14,626 bases of DNA from Holophagaceae bacterium (GCA_025355915.1 JANXYT010000443.1:1-14626); one strand, 5' to 3'; counted from the stretch's first letter, positions 1 to 6,980 are shown. Translations and numbers: made by a program. The notes: a model not told the origin generated them from the sequence alone.

Positions 1-225
1 GCAGACGAACCCACGGGTGCCCTGGACTCCAAAACCAGCATCGAGATCATGGCCCTTTTCGAGGATCTGTACCAGAAGGGCAACACCATCATCCTCGTCA
101 CCCACGAGGAGGATATCGCCCGCCACGCCCACCGCATCGTCAAGCTCCGGGATGGCAAGATCATCCACGACGAACCGAACACGCCGATCACACCTGAAGA
201 GCACATGGCCCGCCTGAGCCTCTAG
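1..225 (+). CDS. ABC transporter ATP-binding protein, C-terminal fragment (MacB/LolD type)
   Basis: This is the last 74 codons of an ATPase whose start lies left of the window. The fragment opens directly on the Walker B/D-loop region, [10 protein letters not shown] (residues 1-10), in which the Glu of DEP is the catalytic base. The H-switch follows ([15 protein letters not shown], His at residue 45), then the RLRDGKI-like strand typical of ATPases that drive MacB/LolC/FtsX-type permeases. Walker A and the signature motif are outside the window. The family couples cytoplasmic ATP hydrolysis to mechanotransmission by a periplasmic permease, for efflux or lipoprotein release. The substrate cannot be told from this piece. 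The stop is TAG at 223-225, and the next gene starts 37 bases later. Confidence 0.9.
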   Translation, partial: ADEPTGALDSKTSIEIMALFEDLYQKGNTIILVTHEEDIARHAHRIVKLRDGKIIHDEPNTPITPEEHMARLSL

Positions 226-226
226 A

Positions 227-256
227 TTGATCCTGGATTCTGACCTCCGGTAGACT
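227..256 (+). promoter_or_regulatory. Putative leaderless promoter of the carbonic anhydrase gene
   Basis: TTGATC (227-232), an 18-base spacer and TAGACT (251-256) fit -35/-10 boxes. The box ends exactly 6 bases before the ATG at 263, which would put the transcription start on or next to the ATG. The only Shine-Dalgarno-like bases (GAAGG) touch the ATG, too close to work normally. The same TANNNT-6-ATG spacing precedes mqnA and the Ada-AlkA gene. This is inferred from sequence only. Confidence 0.5.
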
Positions 257-262
257 TGAAGG

Positions 263-934
263 ATGCAGAAGCTCGTCCAAGGCATCCATCAATTCCAGAC
301 CCAGATCTTCAGCTCCCACAAGGAGCTCTTTGAGCGGTTGGACCAACAGGACCAGACTCCGGAAACCCTTTTCATCACCTGCTCCGATTCGCGCATCAGC
401 CCGAACCTGATCACCCAGACCGAGCCCGGGGAACTGTTCATTCTGCGCAACGTCGGAAACCTCGTGCCACCCTACGAAAGCATGGGTGGCATGGCCGCCG
501 GCATCGAGTTCGCGGTGGCCAGCCTGCACGTGAAGGACATCATCGTCTGTGGCCATTCCAACTGTGGCGCCATGCGGGCCCTGCTGGAGCCCGACCAGCT
601 CGGCGAACTCCCCGCGACCAGGGCCTGGCTGGCCCACGCCCGCGCCACGGAGCGAATCATGTGGGAGAGCTACGGCCACCTGAAGGGTCACGAACTGCTC
701 CACGCCACCGTGGAGGAAAACGCCCTGGTGCAGCTGGAGAACCTGCGCGCCCACCCCGCCGTGGCCAAGGCCATGGCGAACGGCATGCTGCACCTGCACG
801 CCTGGGTGTACAAGATCGAGACGGGCGAGGTCTTCGCCTTCGATCCGGGCCGGGGCCAGTACACCTCCGTCACCGGCACCGATGGCCTGGCGCCTCTCGA
901 TGCAGAACACCGTGCGACGGATCTGTCGATTTAG
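263..934 (+). CDS. can: Beta-class carbonic anhydrase
   Basis: A 223-residue zinc enzyme that interconverts CO2 and bicarbonate in the cytoplasm, usually to supply bicarbonate to carboxylases such as acetyl-CoA carboxylase. The beta-class zinc ligands and the catalytic dyad are visible: CSDSR gives Cys40, Asp42 and Arg44, and HSNCG gives His98 and Cys101. The NVGN motif (residues 63-66) and the GGMAAGIEFA segment that follows are also typical. Length is normal for bacterial Can/CynT. The start is fixed because an in-frame TGA lies at 257-259, directly before the ATG. No cyanase gene is present, so a housekeeping bicarbonate role is likelier than CynT. Its stop codon lies 2 bases from the stop of the convergent era gene, inside a shared palindrome. 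Confidence 0.95.
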   Translation: MQKLVQGIHQFQTQIFSSHKELFERLDQQDQTPETLFITCSDSRISPNLITQTEPGELFILRNVGNLVPPYESMGGMAAGIEFAVASLHVKDIIVCGHSNCGAMRALLEPDQLGELPATRAWLAHARATERIMWESYGHLKGHELLHATVEENALVQLENLRAHPAVAKAMANGMLHLHAWVYKIETGEVFAFDPGRGQYTSVTGTDGLAPLDAEHRATDLSI

Positions 935-948
935 GTTTAGATCGACAG
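923..948. terminator. Palindrome spanning the convergent can/era stop codons
   Basis: CTGTCGAT (923-930) and ATCGACAG (941-948) form a perfect 8-bp inverted repeat with a 10-base loop that holds both stop codons (TAG 932-934 on +, TAA 939-937 on -). It reads as a hairpin on both strands but has no T-run, so a Rho-independent terminator is unproven. Because of the symmetry both proteins end in Leu-Ser-Ile. Confidence 0.45.
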
Positions 949-1848
949 CCGATCCAGCCGCTCAGGTCGATCCCGCCAACCTTCGTCCACCTTCACGAAC
1001 AGCTCCAGGCGGACGGGTCGCTGGAGCAGCTTTCTCAGCTCCCGCTGGGCGCTCTGGCGGATGTCCTTGATCATCTCGCCGCCAGTCCCAAGCAGGATCT
1101 TGCGGTGGCCATCACGGTCCACCATGATCATGGCGGCGATGAAGATGCCTTCGGGTCCAAGATCTTCAGGATAGTCCGCATGGCCGGGCTCGATCCACTG
1201 TTCGATCAGCACTGCCACCCCATGGGGCACTTCCTCGCGGGTCTTGCGAAGCACCTTCTCCCGGATGAACTCCGAGGCCAGGGACCGTTCGGTCTGATCG
1301 GTGAACACTTCGGCATCGTAGGGCCAGCCCGGTTGAACGGCGTCCCGCTCCAGGATCGTCCAGAGGGGATCCAGGTTCAGGCCCATTTTGGCCCCGATGG
1401 GAACGATCTCCTTGAAGGGGAGCAGCTCCTTGTAGGTGGCAATCTTTTCGAGCAGGCGGCCTTTGGAGAGCAGATCCACCTTGTTCAGCAACAAGTAGGT
1501 CGGCCTGCCCAGCTTGCGGAGGCGCTTGGCCAGGGCGTGTTCCCCGGTGCCGAGATAATCGTCCGCGTCCACCACCCAGAGCAGCAGATCGGCCTCTTCC
1601 AGGGCCTGTTCCACATGCGCCATCATGCGTTCGTTCAGGGCGTGCTTGGGCAGGTGGATGCCCGGCGTATCCAGGAAGGCCAGTTGCACCTCCCCGCGAT
1701 CCACCACGCCTAGCACCCGGGTCCGGGTGGTCTGGGGGATCTGGCTGGTGGCCGCAAGCTTCTGCCCCAGCAGGGCGTTCAGCAGGGTGGACTTGCCGGC
1801 GTTGGGAAGGCCGATGATGGCGAGGGTGGCGTGGCGCTTGTCAGCCAC
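937..1848 (-). CDS. era: GTPase Era, 30S ribosome assembly factor
   Basis: A 303-residue GTPase that binds the 3' end of 16S rRNA and acts in 30S maturation. The N-terminal GTPase domain shows G1 GLPNAGKST (13-21), the G2 region PQTTRT (39-43), G3 DTPG (60-63) and G4 NKVD (122-125). The G5 position reads IGAK (151-154) instead of the usual SAK/SAL. The C-terminal KH domain covers about residues 200-290, with GTGGEMIKDI carrying the GXXG loop. Length matches the family. The start is GTG at 1848-1846, inside the end of lpxA: the two genes share 8 bases (GTGGCTGA), so translation is probably coupled. The convergent carbonic anhydrase gene ends 2 bases beyond its stop. Confidence 0.96.
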   Translation of the reverse strand: MADKRHATLAIIGLPNAGKSTLLNALLGQKLAATSQIPQTTRTRVLGVVDRGEVQLAFLDTPGIHLPKHALNERMMAHVEQALEEADLLLWVVDADDYLGTGEHALAKRLRKLGRPTYLLLNKVDLLSKGRLLEKIATYKELLPFKEIVPIGAKMGLNLDPLWTILERDAVQPGWPYDAEVFTDQTERSLASEFIREKVLRKTREEVPHGVAVLIEQWIEPGHADYPEDLGPEGIFIAAMIMVDRDGHRKILLGTGGEMIKDIRQSAQRELRKLLQRPVRLELFVKVDEGWRDRPERLDRLSI

Positions 1849-2626
1849 GGTGCACGCCCCGTTTGGCCTCTCGGATGAACTTCAGGAGGTAGGCGACTTC
1901 GGCGATGTGGCCCACTTCCTTCTCGGTTTGGGCCATGGCCTCTTCCCGCAGAAGGCCAGAATGAAAGAGCAGGCGGTGGGCCTTCTTCAGGCCCTCGACC
2001 ACCTCCAAGGGGAAACCCTTGCGCTGGAGGCCGATGGTGTTCACGCCATAACTCTTGGTGTCCCGGGCGCCGGCCGTCTTCATGAAGGGCAGCACGTCCT
2101 GGGTGGCCACAGTGAAGCCGCCCATGAAGGCGTGATCACCCACCCGGCAGAACTGGTGAACGGCAGAGAAGGCGCCAATGTTGCACCCATCGCCCACTTC
2201 GACGTGACCCGCGAGGGTGGCGCAGTTGGCGAAGATGTTCTTGCTCGCCACATGGCAGTCGTGGGCCACATGGGAACCTGTCATGAGGAAGTTGTCGTCC
2301 CCCATGGTGGTCAGCCCGCCACCGCCCTCGGTGCCCCGATGGAGGGTGCAACCTTCGCGGATCACGTTGCGATGGCCCACCTGAAGGCGCGTGGGCGCGC
2401 CCTTGAACTTGAGGTCCTGGGGGCCCATTCCTAGGGTGGAGTGGGGATAGATGTCGTTGTCCTCGCCGATTTCAGTGTGGGGGCCGATGACCACGTGGCT
2501 GCGGAGCAGAGTACGGGCGCCGATCACGGCGTTGCCCTCGATGAGACAGAACGGCCCCACGATCACGCCCTCGCCCAGACGGGCCTCCGGACTCACCACG
2601 CTGCTCGGATGGATCTGCGCGCTCAT
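1841..2626 (-). CDS. lpxA: Acyl-ACP--UDP-N-acetylglucosamine O-acyltransferase
   Basis: A 261-residue left-handed beta-helix enzyme for the first step of lipid A synthesis, transferring a 3-hydroxyacyl chain from ACP to the 3-OH of UDP-GlcNAc in the cytoplasm. Hexapeptide repeats fill about residues 1-190. The segment GSHVAHDC carries His119 and the catalytic His122 (E. coli His125). ATLAGH, AVHQFC and GVNTIGLQRKGF follow at the expected places, then a C-terminal helical domain. The position matching the E. coli chain-length ruler Gly173 is Gly170 here, which points to a long hydroxyacyl chain (about C14) rather than C10; that is inference. The ATG overlaps the fabZ stop as ATGA (2623-2626), and a purine-rich GAGGG lies just upstream. 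It marks the host as a diderm with LPS or lipid A. Confidence 0.96.
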   Translation of the reverse strand: MSAQIHPSSVVSPEARLGEGVIVGPFCLIEGNAVIGARTLLRSHVVIGPHTEIGEDNDIYPHSTLGMGPQDLKFKGAPTRLQVGHRNVIREGCTLHRGTEGGGGLTTMGDDNFLMTGSHVAHDCHVASKNIFANCATLAGHVEVGDGCNIGAFSAVHQFCRVGDHAFMGGFTVATQDVLPFMKTAGARDTKSYGVNTIGLQRKGFPLEVVEGLKKAHRLLFHSGLLREEAMAQTEKEVGHIAEVAYLLKFIREAKRGVHRG

Positions 2627-3093
2627 TTTCCCTCTCCCTCCGCCAGGTCCATCAGCATGGACATGAACTCCGCCTCGGCGACCTTCTGGCCGTTCACGAA
2701 GGCCTCCCCCCGCATCTTGCAGATGCGTCCCTTGATCTGGACCACCTTCACCTCCATGACCAACTGGTCGCCGGGGAGGACTGGCTTACGGAATTTCACG
2801 GCGTCGATGCCCATGAAGTAGATCACTTTCTTGGCCCGGTCCTCGAACTCCCGCATGAGGAGGCAGCCGCCGGTCTGGGCCATGGCCTCCACGATGTAGA
2901 CCCCCGGGAACACGGGCCGGCTGGGAAAATGGCCCTGGAAGACCTGCTCGTTGAAGCTGACGTTCTTGAGCCCCCGGATCCATTCTTTGGGTTCAAAGTC
3001 GAGAATCCGGTCCACGAGGAGGAGCGGGTACCGGTGGGGGAGCAGGTCCATGATTCCCTGCAAATCAATCGTACGTGCTTCGCGTTCGGACAT
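2623..3093 (-). CDS. fabZ: 3-hydroxyacyl-ACP dehydratase FabZ
   Basis: A hot-dog-fold dehydratase of type II fatty acid synthesis that converts 3-hydroxyacyl-ACP to trans-2-enoyl-ACP. It draws on the same hydroxyacyl-ACP pool as LpxA, the next gene. The N-terminal motif LLPHRYPLLLVDR and the active-site segment GHFPSRPVFPGV, followed by IVEAMAQ, are intact. Counting from the GTG at 3099, the catalytic pair is His57 and Glu71; from the ATG, His55 and Glu69. I prefer the ATG at 3093 (156 residues) because GGAG (3102-3099) lies 5 bases before it. The GTG at 3099 would touch that ribosome site and give 158 residues. The 3' end overlaps lpxA by 4 bases. Confidence 0.94.
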   Translation of the reverse strand: MSEREARTIDLQGIMDLLPHRYPLLLVDRILDFEPKEWIRGLKNVSFNEQVFQGHFPSRPVFPGVYIVEAMAQTGGCLLMREFEDRAKKVIYFMGIDAVKFRKPVLPGDQLVMEVKVVQIKGRICKMRGEAFVNGQKVAEAEFMSMLMDLAEGEGK

Positions 3094-3110
3094 GGGCACT
3101 CCAATCCTCT

Positions 3111-3116
3111 AGCCTA
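3111..3116 (-). promoter_or_regulatory. Possible -10 box upstream of fabZ
   Basis: On the minus strand TAGGCT lies 17 bases before the fabZ ATG, between the end of the HD-GYP gene and fabZ. It would leave a short leader carrying the GGAG ribosome site. I see no convincing -35 box. It would let fabZ-lpxA-era be transcribed apart from the HD-GYP gene. Confidence 0.25.
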
Positions 3117-3142
3117 CCGTCATCGGCGCCTACCCTCCACCC

Positions 3143-4960
3143 TTAGCCCCTAGATGTAGTCCGCTCGAACACCTTGGCTTCGATGAACAGGTCCAGCAGG
3201 GGGTGATCGATGGCCCCGTCGCGGGCCTCCTCCTCGAGGATGGCCAGGCTGTGTTCGAGGGGCACGGCGCCCTTGTAGGGCCGGTCTCGGGCCGTGAGGG
3301 CGTCGAACACGTCCGCGATGGCCATGGCCCGGCTCTGGACGGGGATCTCCGTTGCGCCCAGCTGGCGGGGATAGCCCCGGCCGCTGAGGCGCTCGTGGTG
3401 GGCGTAGGCAATCTCAGGAATCCCAGCCAGATCCCGAGTCCAGGGGATGCGCTCCAGGAAACGGAATGTGTGGGTCACATGGCTTTCGATCTCGAGGCGC
3501 TCCACCTCCGAAAGGCTGCCGCGGCGGATCCGAAGACTGGCCAGATGCTCGGGCTCAACCACCTCCCGGCGCTCGCCATTCCAGTGGGTGAAGGTGAGAT
3601 CCTCCAACAGGCCCAACCCCTCGGCCACCTCCTGAGCCAGCACCGTGGGTTCATTGCTGAGTCGGACCAGGTGCATGAGCTGCTCAGTCTCAGCCTGCCG
3701 GTCCTGGATGACTTGTTCCCAGCGAGATCCCTCAAAAGGATCCCCCCTGCGCCAGGCCTGGGACAGCAGGGCCAGAGCCTCTTCCAATTCCCTCTGGCGG
3801 AGCCGCTGGAGGATGAGCTCCAGTTGGCTGGGGTCCAATTTCTTCGCTTTCACCAACACCTGCTCGCGGACACCCACCTTGCCGAAATCGTGAAGCAGGC
3901 TCGCGTAACGGATCTCCCGCAGCTGGTGGTCCGTGAACACCAAGTCGCCGTAGGTGCCGTTGGGCGTGGCGTTGACCGCCTCGGCCAGCCCTACCGTCAG
4001 GTCGGCTACCCGGCCCGAATGGCCGCTGGTGACCGGGTCTCGCGCTTCGATGGCCGTCACGGAGGCCGCCACGAAGCCCTCGAACAACTGCTCGATTTCC
4101 TCGCGCAGCTGGGCATTCTTCACGGCCACCGCCGCCTGGCCCGCAAGGCTCTGGGCCAGGCTCTGGTCCTCGGCCGAGAACGATCCGCCCCCTCCAGCAT
4201 CGTCGTCCAGCCGGTTCAACAGCTGGAGAATGCCCAGCACACAGCCTTCCGTATCCTGCATGGGCACCACCAGGACCGATGTGGTGCGGTACCCGGCCTG
4301 CCGGTCGAAGCTGTCATTGAACCGGTAGGGCGCCGCATCGGGAATCCGGTAGACATCCTGGATGTTGAGGGTTTCCCGGCTAAGTGCGACGAACCCAGCA
4401 AGGGTCTGGTGGGTCACAGGCATGACGATGCGATGGAACGGCAGCTTCACCTTTGCGTTCTGGGTGTGGGCGAAGAGCAGCTCCCGGCCATCCCCTTCGC
4501 CGTTCAGGAGGTAGATGGACCCAGCTTCGGCCTTCACCAATTCGCGGGCCTTGGTGAGGATCAGGTCGAGCAATCGGTCCAGGTTCTGCTCCGACACGAG
4601 GGCCCGCCCCACCTCGTGGAGCCGGTCCATGGATCGCCGGTCCTTTGCGCGCTCCCAACCCGCTTTCATGAGGGCCGCGGCCGCGTCGTTTCCGGGCCAG
4701 GAATGACAGGCCGCGAACAACCCTTCACCGGGCATACCGAGGGTCACATCCGCCGGGGCTTCATCCGCGAACACCAAGGCTTGGCGCATCTCTCCGGCCG
4801 AGAGCTCCGAGAGGGTGTTACGGTGCTCTGGGGGGACGGCGACCGTGAAACGCAAGGCGGAATCAGGCTCCAGGAAGACGGGCTCAGGCTCCAGAACAAC
4901 GAAGGTATCGCCAGCATATCGGAATTCCCCTTCTCCCACTGAAAGCTGGCATGGCCCCAT
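3143..4960 (-). CDS. GAF domain / HD-GYP domain protein, probable cyclic-di-GMP phosphodiesterase
   Basis: From the ATG at 4960 this is a 605-residue soluble protein with no signal peptide or membrane segment. Residues 1-110 are an unrecognised N-terminal region. A GAF sensor domain covers about 112-285 and an HD-GYP domain about 290-600. Visible HD-GYP residues are HSGRV (His314), LLHDFGKVGV (His357, Asp358, Lys361), His494, AHHERLSGRGYP (His521, His522, Glu523) and IADVFDALT followed by RPYK (Asp550). HD-GYP enzymes hydrolyse c-di-GMP. Two things are odd. The Asp of the usual DGxGYP is Ser525/Ser526-like (LSGRGYP), and about 110 residues (roughly 372-482) separate HD from the HPxxG-equivalent helix, where Thr498 replaces Gly. 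The reading frame stays open to 5215, but that part only mirrors the RNA methyltransferase. GTG 4939 is another possible start. It lies about 45 bases upstream of fabZ, in the same direction. Confidence 0.85.
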   Translation of the reverse strand: MGPCQLSVGEGEFRYAGDTFVVLEPEPVFLEPDSALRFTVAVPPEHRNTLSELSAGEMRQALVFADEAPADVTLGMPGEGLFAACHSWPGNDAAAALMKAGWERAKDRRSMDRLHEVGRALVSEQNLDRLLDLILTKARELVKAEAGSIYLLNGEGDGRELLFAHTQNAKVKLPFHRIVMPVTHQTLAGFVALSRETLNIQDVYRIPDAAPYRFNDSFDRQAGYRTTSVLVVPMQDTEGCVLGILQLLNRLDDDAGGGGSFSAEDQSLAQSLAGQAAVAVKNAQLREEIEQLFEGFVAASVTAIEARDPVTSGHSGRVADLTVGLAEAVNATPNGTYGDLVFTDHQLREIRYASLLHDFGKVGVREQVLVKAKKLDPSQLELILQRLRQRELEEALALLSQAWRRGDPFEGSRWEQVIQDRQAETEQLMHLVRLSNEPTVLAQEVAEGLGLLEDLTFTHWNGERREVVEPEHLASLRIRRGSLSEVERLEIESHVTHTFRFLERIPWTRDLAGIPEIAYAHHERLSGRGYPRQLGATEIPVQSRAMAIADVFDALTARDRPYKGAVPLEHSLAILEEEARDGAIDHPLLDLFIEAKVFERTTSRG

Positions 4961-6131
4961 CGAGCGGCTGGCCTGGGGTGGCAAAGGCGTGGGCCGGTCC
5001 GAAGACGGCCGCCTGCTGCTGCTGGAGGCGCCCCTCGCCCTTTTCCCGGGCGAGGTCGTCGAGGCCGGAGTGATCTGGAAAGCCCGCCACGGCGAAGGCC
5101 GCGTCACCCGCTGGATCACCCGCGATCCGCGACGGGTCCAGGCCGCCTGCCCCGTCGCAGAGACCTGCGGCGGTTGTGAGCTCTGGGAGGCCGGTCGCCA
5201 TACCGCGGACCTCAAACGCCAGATGGCGACCGATCTGCTGCGCCGCCAGCTGGGCGAGGACGTGCCCTGGACCTGGCACCCCGCCCCTGAAGACGCCCGC
5301 CGCCACCGGATCCAGCTGCACTGGGATGGTTCGGCCCTGGGCTATTTCCGGCGGCACAGCCACGCCATCGTGCCCGTATCCGCCTGTCCCGCCGCAGCCG
5401 ATCCCCTATCGAAGGCGATCCCCCGCCTGCAGGAGGCTCTCACCGGTCTGGCCCTGCCGGCGCGGCCAGGACGATGGGAGCTGTCCACGGGCACCCCGGC
5501 CGAGAGGGTGTGGGCTGCCGATGAGAAGGGGCGGACCTGGATCCTTGAACCCGACGGTTGGCAACGCAGTACCGAACCCATCCGCCACAAACTCGGGGAG
5601 GCCACGCTCCTGCATGAACCCGGCGCCTTCTTCCAGGTCAGCCCACCCTGGGCGGCGGAAGCTTTCGGCAAACTCCTGCGGTCCTGGGATCTGAAGGGAA
5701 ACACCCTGTACGACCTCTACGGCGGCGTGGGCTTCTTCTCCGCGATGCTGGGCGACCGCTTCAGGCATCGGATCCTCGTGGAATTCGGCGAATCCGCCGT
5801 GGCCTGGGCGCGGCGAAACCTGGACTCCGCCGGCCTCACCTCCGAATGCCTGGTGGCGGACGTGGCCCAGTGGGTGCCCGATGGCCTCGGCAACGCAGAT
5901 GACGTGATCCTGCTGGATCCGCCCCGCGCGGGCCTTGAACCCGCCCTTAGTGATCGGCTCGCGACCGCCGGCGCCGGCACCCTCGTGCTGGTGGGGTGCG
6001 ATGGCGCCGCCTTCTGCCGCGACATCAAGCGCCTGGGCACGACCTGGAAAATCGATCAGCTGGCCGTGCTGGACCTCTTCCCCCTCACCAGCCATGTGGA
6101 ATGCGTGGCCCTGATGACCAAGCGCCCATGA
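4845..6131 (+). CDS. TrmA/RlmD-family RNA uracil-5 methyltransferase (start uncertain)
   Basis: This protein transfers a methyl group from SAM to C5 of a uridine in rRNA or tRNA. The recognisable body starts at Ile (codon 4959) with a TRAM-like segment, IERLAWGGKGVG. A CPVAETCGGC cluster and a later Cys (VSACP) form a C-x5-C-x2-C...C set as in the 4Fe-4S cluster of RlmD. Next come FFQVSP, the SAM loop LYDLYGGVGFFS, LLDPPRAG, the nucleophile segment VLVGCDG and the general-base segment HVEC. From GTG 4845 the nucleophile is Cys385 and the base Glu419 (428 residues). The first 38 codons from 4845 look non-coding and mirror the HD-GYP gene. No ATG, GTG, TTG or CTG lies in frame between 4848 and 4967. 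GTG 4845 is the nearest usable upstream start, but ATG 4951 in the next frame would fit if one base were missing. The target (U1939, U747 or tRNA U54) cannot be decided. The 3' end overlaps speD as ATGA. Confidence 0.85.
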   Translation: MKRKAESGSRKTGSGSRTTKVSPAYRNSPSPTESWHGPIERLAWGGKGVGRSEDGRLLLLEAPLALFPGEVVEAGVIWKARHGEGRVTRWITRDPRRVQAACPVAETCGGCELWEAGRHTADLKRQMATDLLRRQLGEDVPWTWHPAPEDARRHRIQLHWDGSALGYFRRHSHAIVPVSACPAAADPLSKAIPRLQEALTGLALPARPGRWELSTGTPAERVWAADEKGRTWILEPDGWQRSTEPIRHKLGEATLLHEPGAFFQVSPPWAAEAFGKLLRSWDLKGNTLYDLYGGVGFFSAMLGDRFRHRILVEFGESAVAWARRNLDSAGLTSECLVADVAQWVPDGLGNADDVILLDPPRAGLEPALSDRLATAGAGTLVLVGCDGAAFCRDIKRLGTTWKIDQLAVLDLFPLTSHVECVALMTKRP

Positions 6132-6487
6132 GCGCCCTGGGCCGCCACCTCCTGGCGGAGTTCACCGGCTGTGATGCCACGTCCCTTGCGGATTTGGGCC
6201 TTGTCACCTCGGCCATGCTGCGGGCCGCGGAGGCCTCTGGTGCCACCATCGTCACCCACAGCTTCCACCACTTCAGCCCCCACGGCGTGAGCGGCGCCGT
6301 GATCATCGCGGAAAGCCACCTGGCCATCCACACCTGGCCCGAACATGGTTTCGCCGCCGTGGATTTCTTCAGCTGCGGGGACGTGGACATGGATCGCGGA
6401 CTGGCCTTGCTCAAGGCGGCTTTCAGCGCCACGGAAGAGACCCGGCTGGTGCTTGAGCGTGGCCCCTTGCGGGCCGTCAGCCCCTGA
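6128..6487 (+). CDS. speD: S-adenosylmethionine decarboxylase proenzyme, short bacterial type
   Basis: A 119-residue pyruvoyl enzyme that makes decarboxylated SAM, the aminopropyl donor for spermidine. Self-cleavage at ESH (between Glu62 and Ser63) creates the pyruvoyl group. Ser63, His68 (IHTWPEHG) and Cys83 (FFSCGD) sit at the same numbers as the catalytic residues of the Thermotoga maritima enzyme, so activity is well supported. The ATG at 6128 overlaps the methyltransferase stop by 4 bases. The longer frame from 5996 is only methyltransferase sequence in another frame. No spermidine synthase gene is in the window. Some SpeD homologues have become arginine or ornithine decarboxylases, so the substrate is probable, not certain. 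It overlaps the convergent MGMT gene by 11 bases. Confidence 0.93.
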   Translation: MSALGRHLLAEFTGCDATSLADLGLVTSAMLRAAEASGATIVTHSFHHFSPHGVSGAVIIAESHLAIHTWPEHGFAAVDFFSCGDVDMDRGLALLKAAFSATEETRLVLERGPLRAVSP

Positions 6488-6980
6488 TCACACCTTCCAG
6501 CCGCAGCAGCCGTTCCTTCATGGCCAAGCCGCCGGCGTAGCCAGTGAGGGCGCCGGTGGCACCGATCACGCGATGGCAGGGGACGAGGATGGACACGGGG
6601 TTGGCGCCATTGGCGCGGCCCACGGCGCGGCTGAGGTTCGGGTCGCCAAGCTCGGCGGCCAGTTGCCCGTAGCTGCGCGTTTCCCCAAAGGGGATGCGCT
6701 GGAGGGCCGCCCAGACCCGCTGTTCGAAGGGGCTGCCGTGAAGGCGGAAGGGAATGTCGAAGGCCTTGCAGTAACCTGCGGCGTAGGCCTCCAGCTGCTC
6801 CCGCAGGCGGGCCACGGTGGCTGCATCAGCGTGCATCACCGGTTTCAGGCGGGCCAGTTTCGCCAGCAGAGGCGTGCGGAATTCATGATCGGAAAAGCCC
6901 AGGTAGAGGACGGCACCCTCGGTGTCGAAAGCCGCCTGCACGGGGCCGAGAGATGTGTCGATCCGGCGAATGGCGCTCAT
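6477..6980 (-). CDS. ogt: Methylated-DNA--protein-cysteine methyltransferase (MGMT/Ogt), copy 1
   Basis: A 167-residue suicide repair protein that moves an alkyl group from O6-alkylguanine (and O4-alkylthymine) in DNA to its own cysteine. The active site is ILVPCHRVIG with Cys135. The arginine-finger helix SRAVGRANGANP, the base-flipping Tyr in TRSYGQL and the C-terminal GYAGGLAMKERLLRLEG (Glu162) are all intact. An N-terminal ribonuclease-like domain covers about residues 1-75. The ATG at 6980 overlaps the stop of the Ada-AlkA fusion (ATGA 6977-6980), so the fusion's missing alkyltransferase domain is in effect supplied by the next gene, as with separate AdaA and AdaB proteins. The frame continues to 7724, but that part is only a shadow of the fusion gene. 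The 3' end overlaps convergent speD by 11 bases. Confidence 0.95.
   Translation of the reverse strand: MSAIRRIDTSLGPVQAAFDTEGAVLYLGFSDHEFRTPLLAKLARLKPVMHADAATVARLREQLEAYAAGYCKAFDIPFRLHGSPFEQRVWAALQRIPFGETRSYGQLAAELGDPNLSRAVGRANGANPVSILVPCHRVIGATGALTGYAGGLAMKERLLRLEGVIRG

Noticed and set aside
661..1713. 350-codon open frame on + over the can end and era
   Set aside because: It shadows the out-of-frame end of can and the antisense of era, both with firm family motifs.
3203..4942. 579-codon open frame on + opposite the HD-GYP gene
   Set aside because: It is an antisense frame kept open by high GC and biased codon use. The minus strand encodes clear GAF and HD-GYP motifs, and the + product shows no recognisable domain.
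4961..5215. N-terminal extension of the HD-GYP frame
   Set aside because: The residues are rich in Arg, Ser and Pro, without domain character, and lie opposite the conserved TRAM and Fe-S region of the methyltransferase.
5996..6127. N-terminal extension of speD
   Set aside because: It is methyltransferase sequence in another frame. Starting at 6128 places Ser63, His68 and Cys83 at the family's canonical positions.
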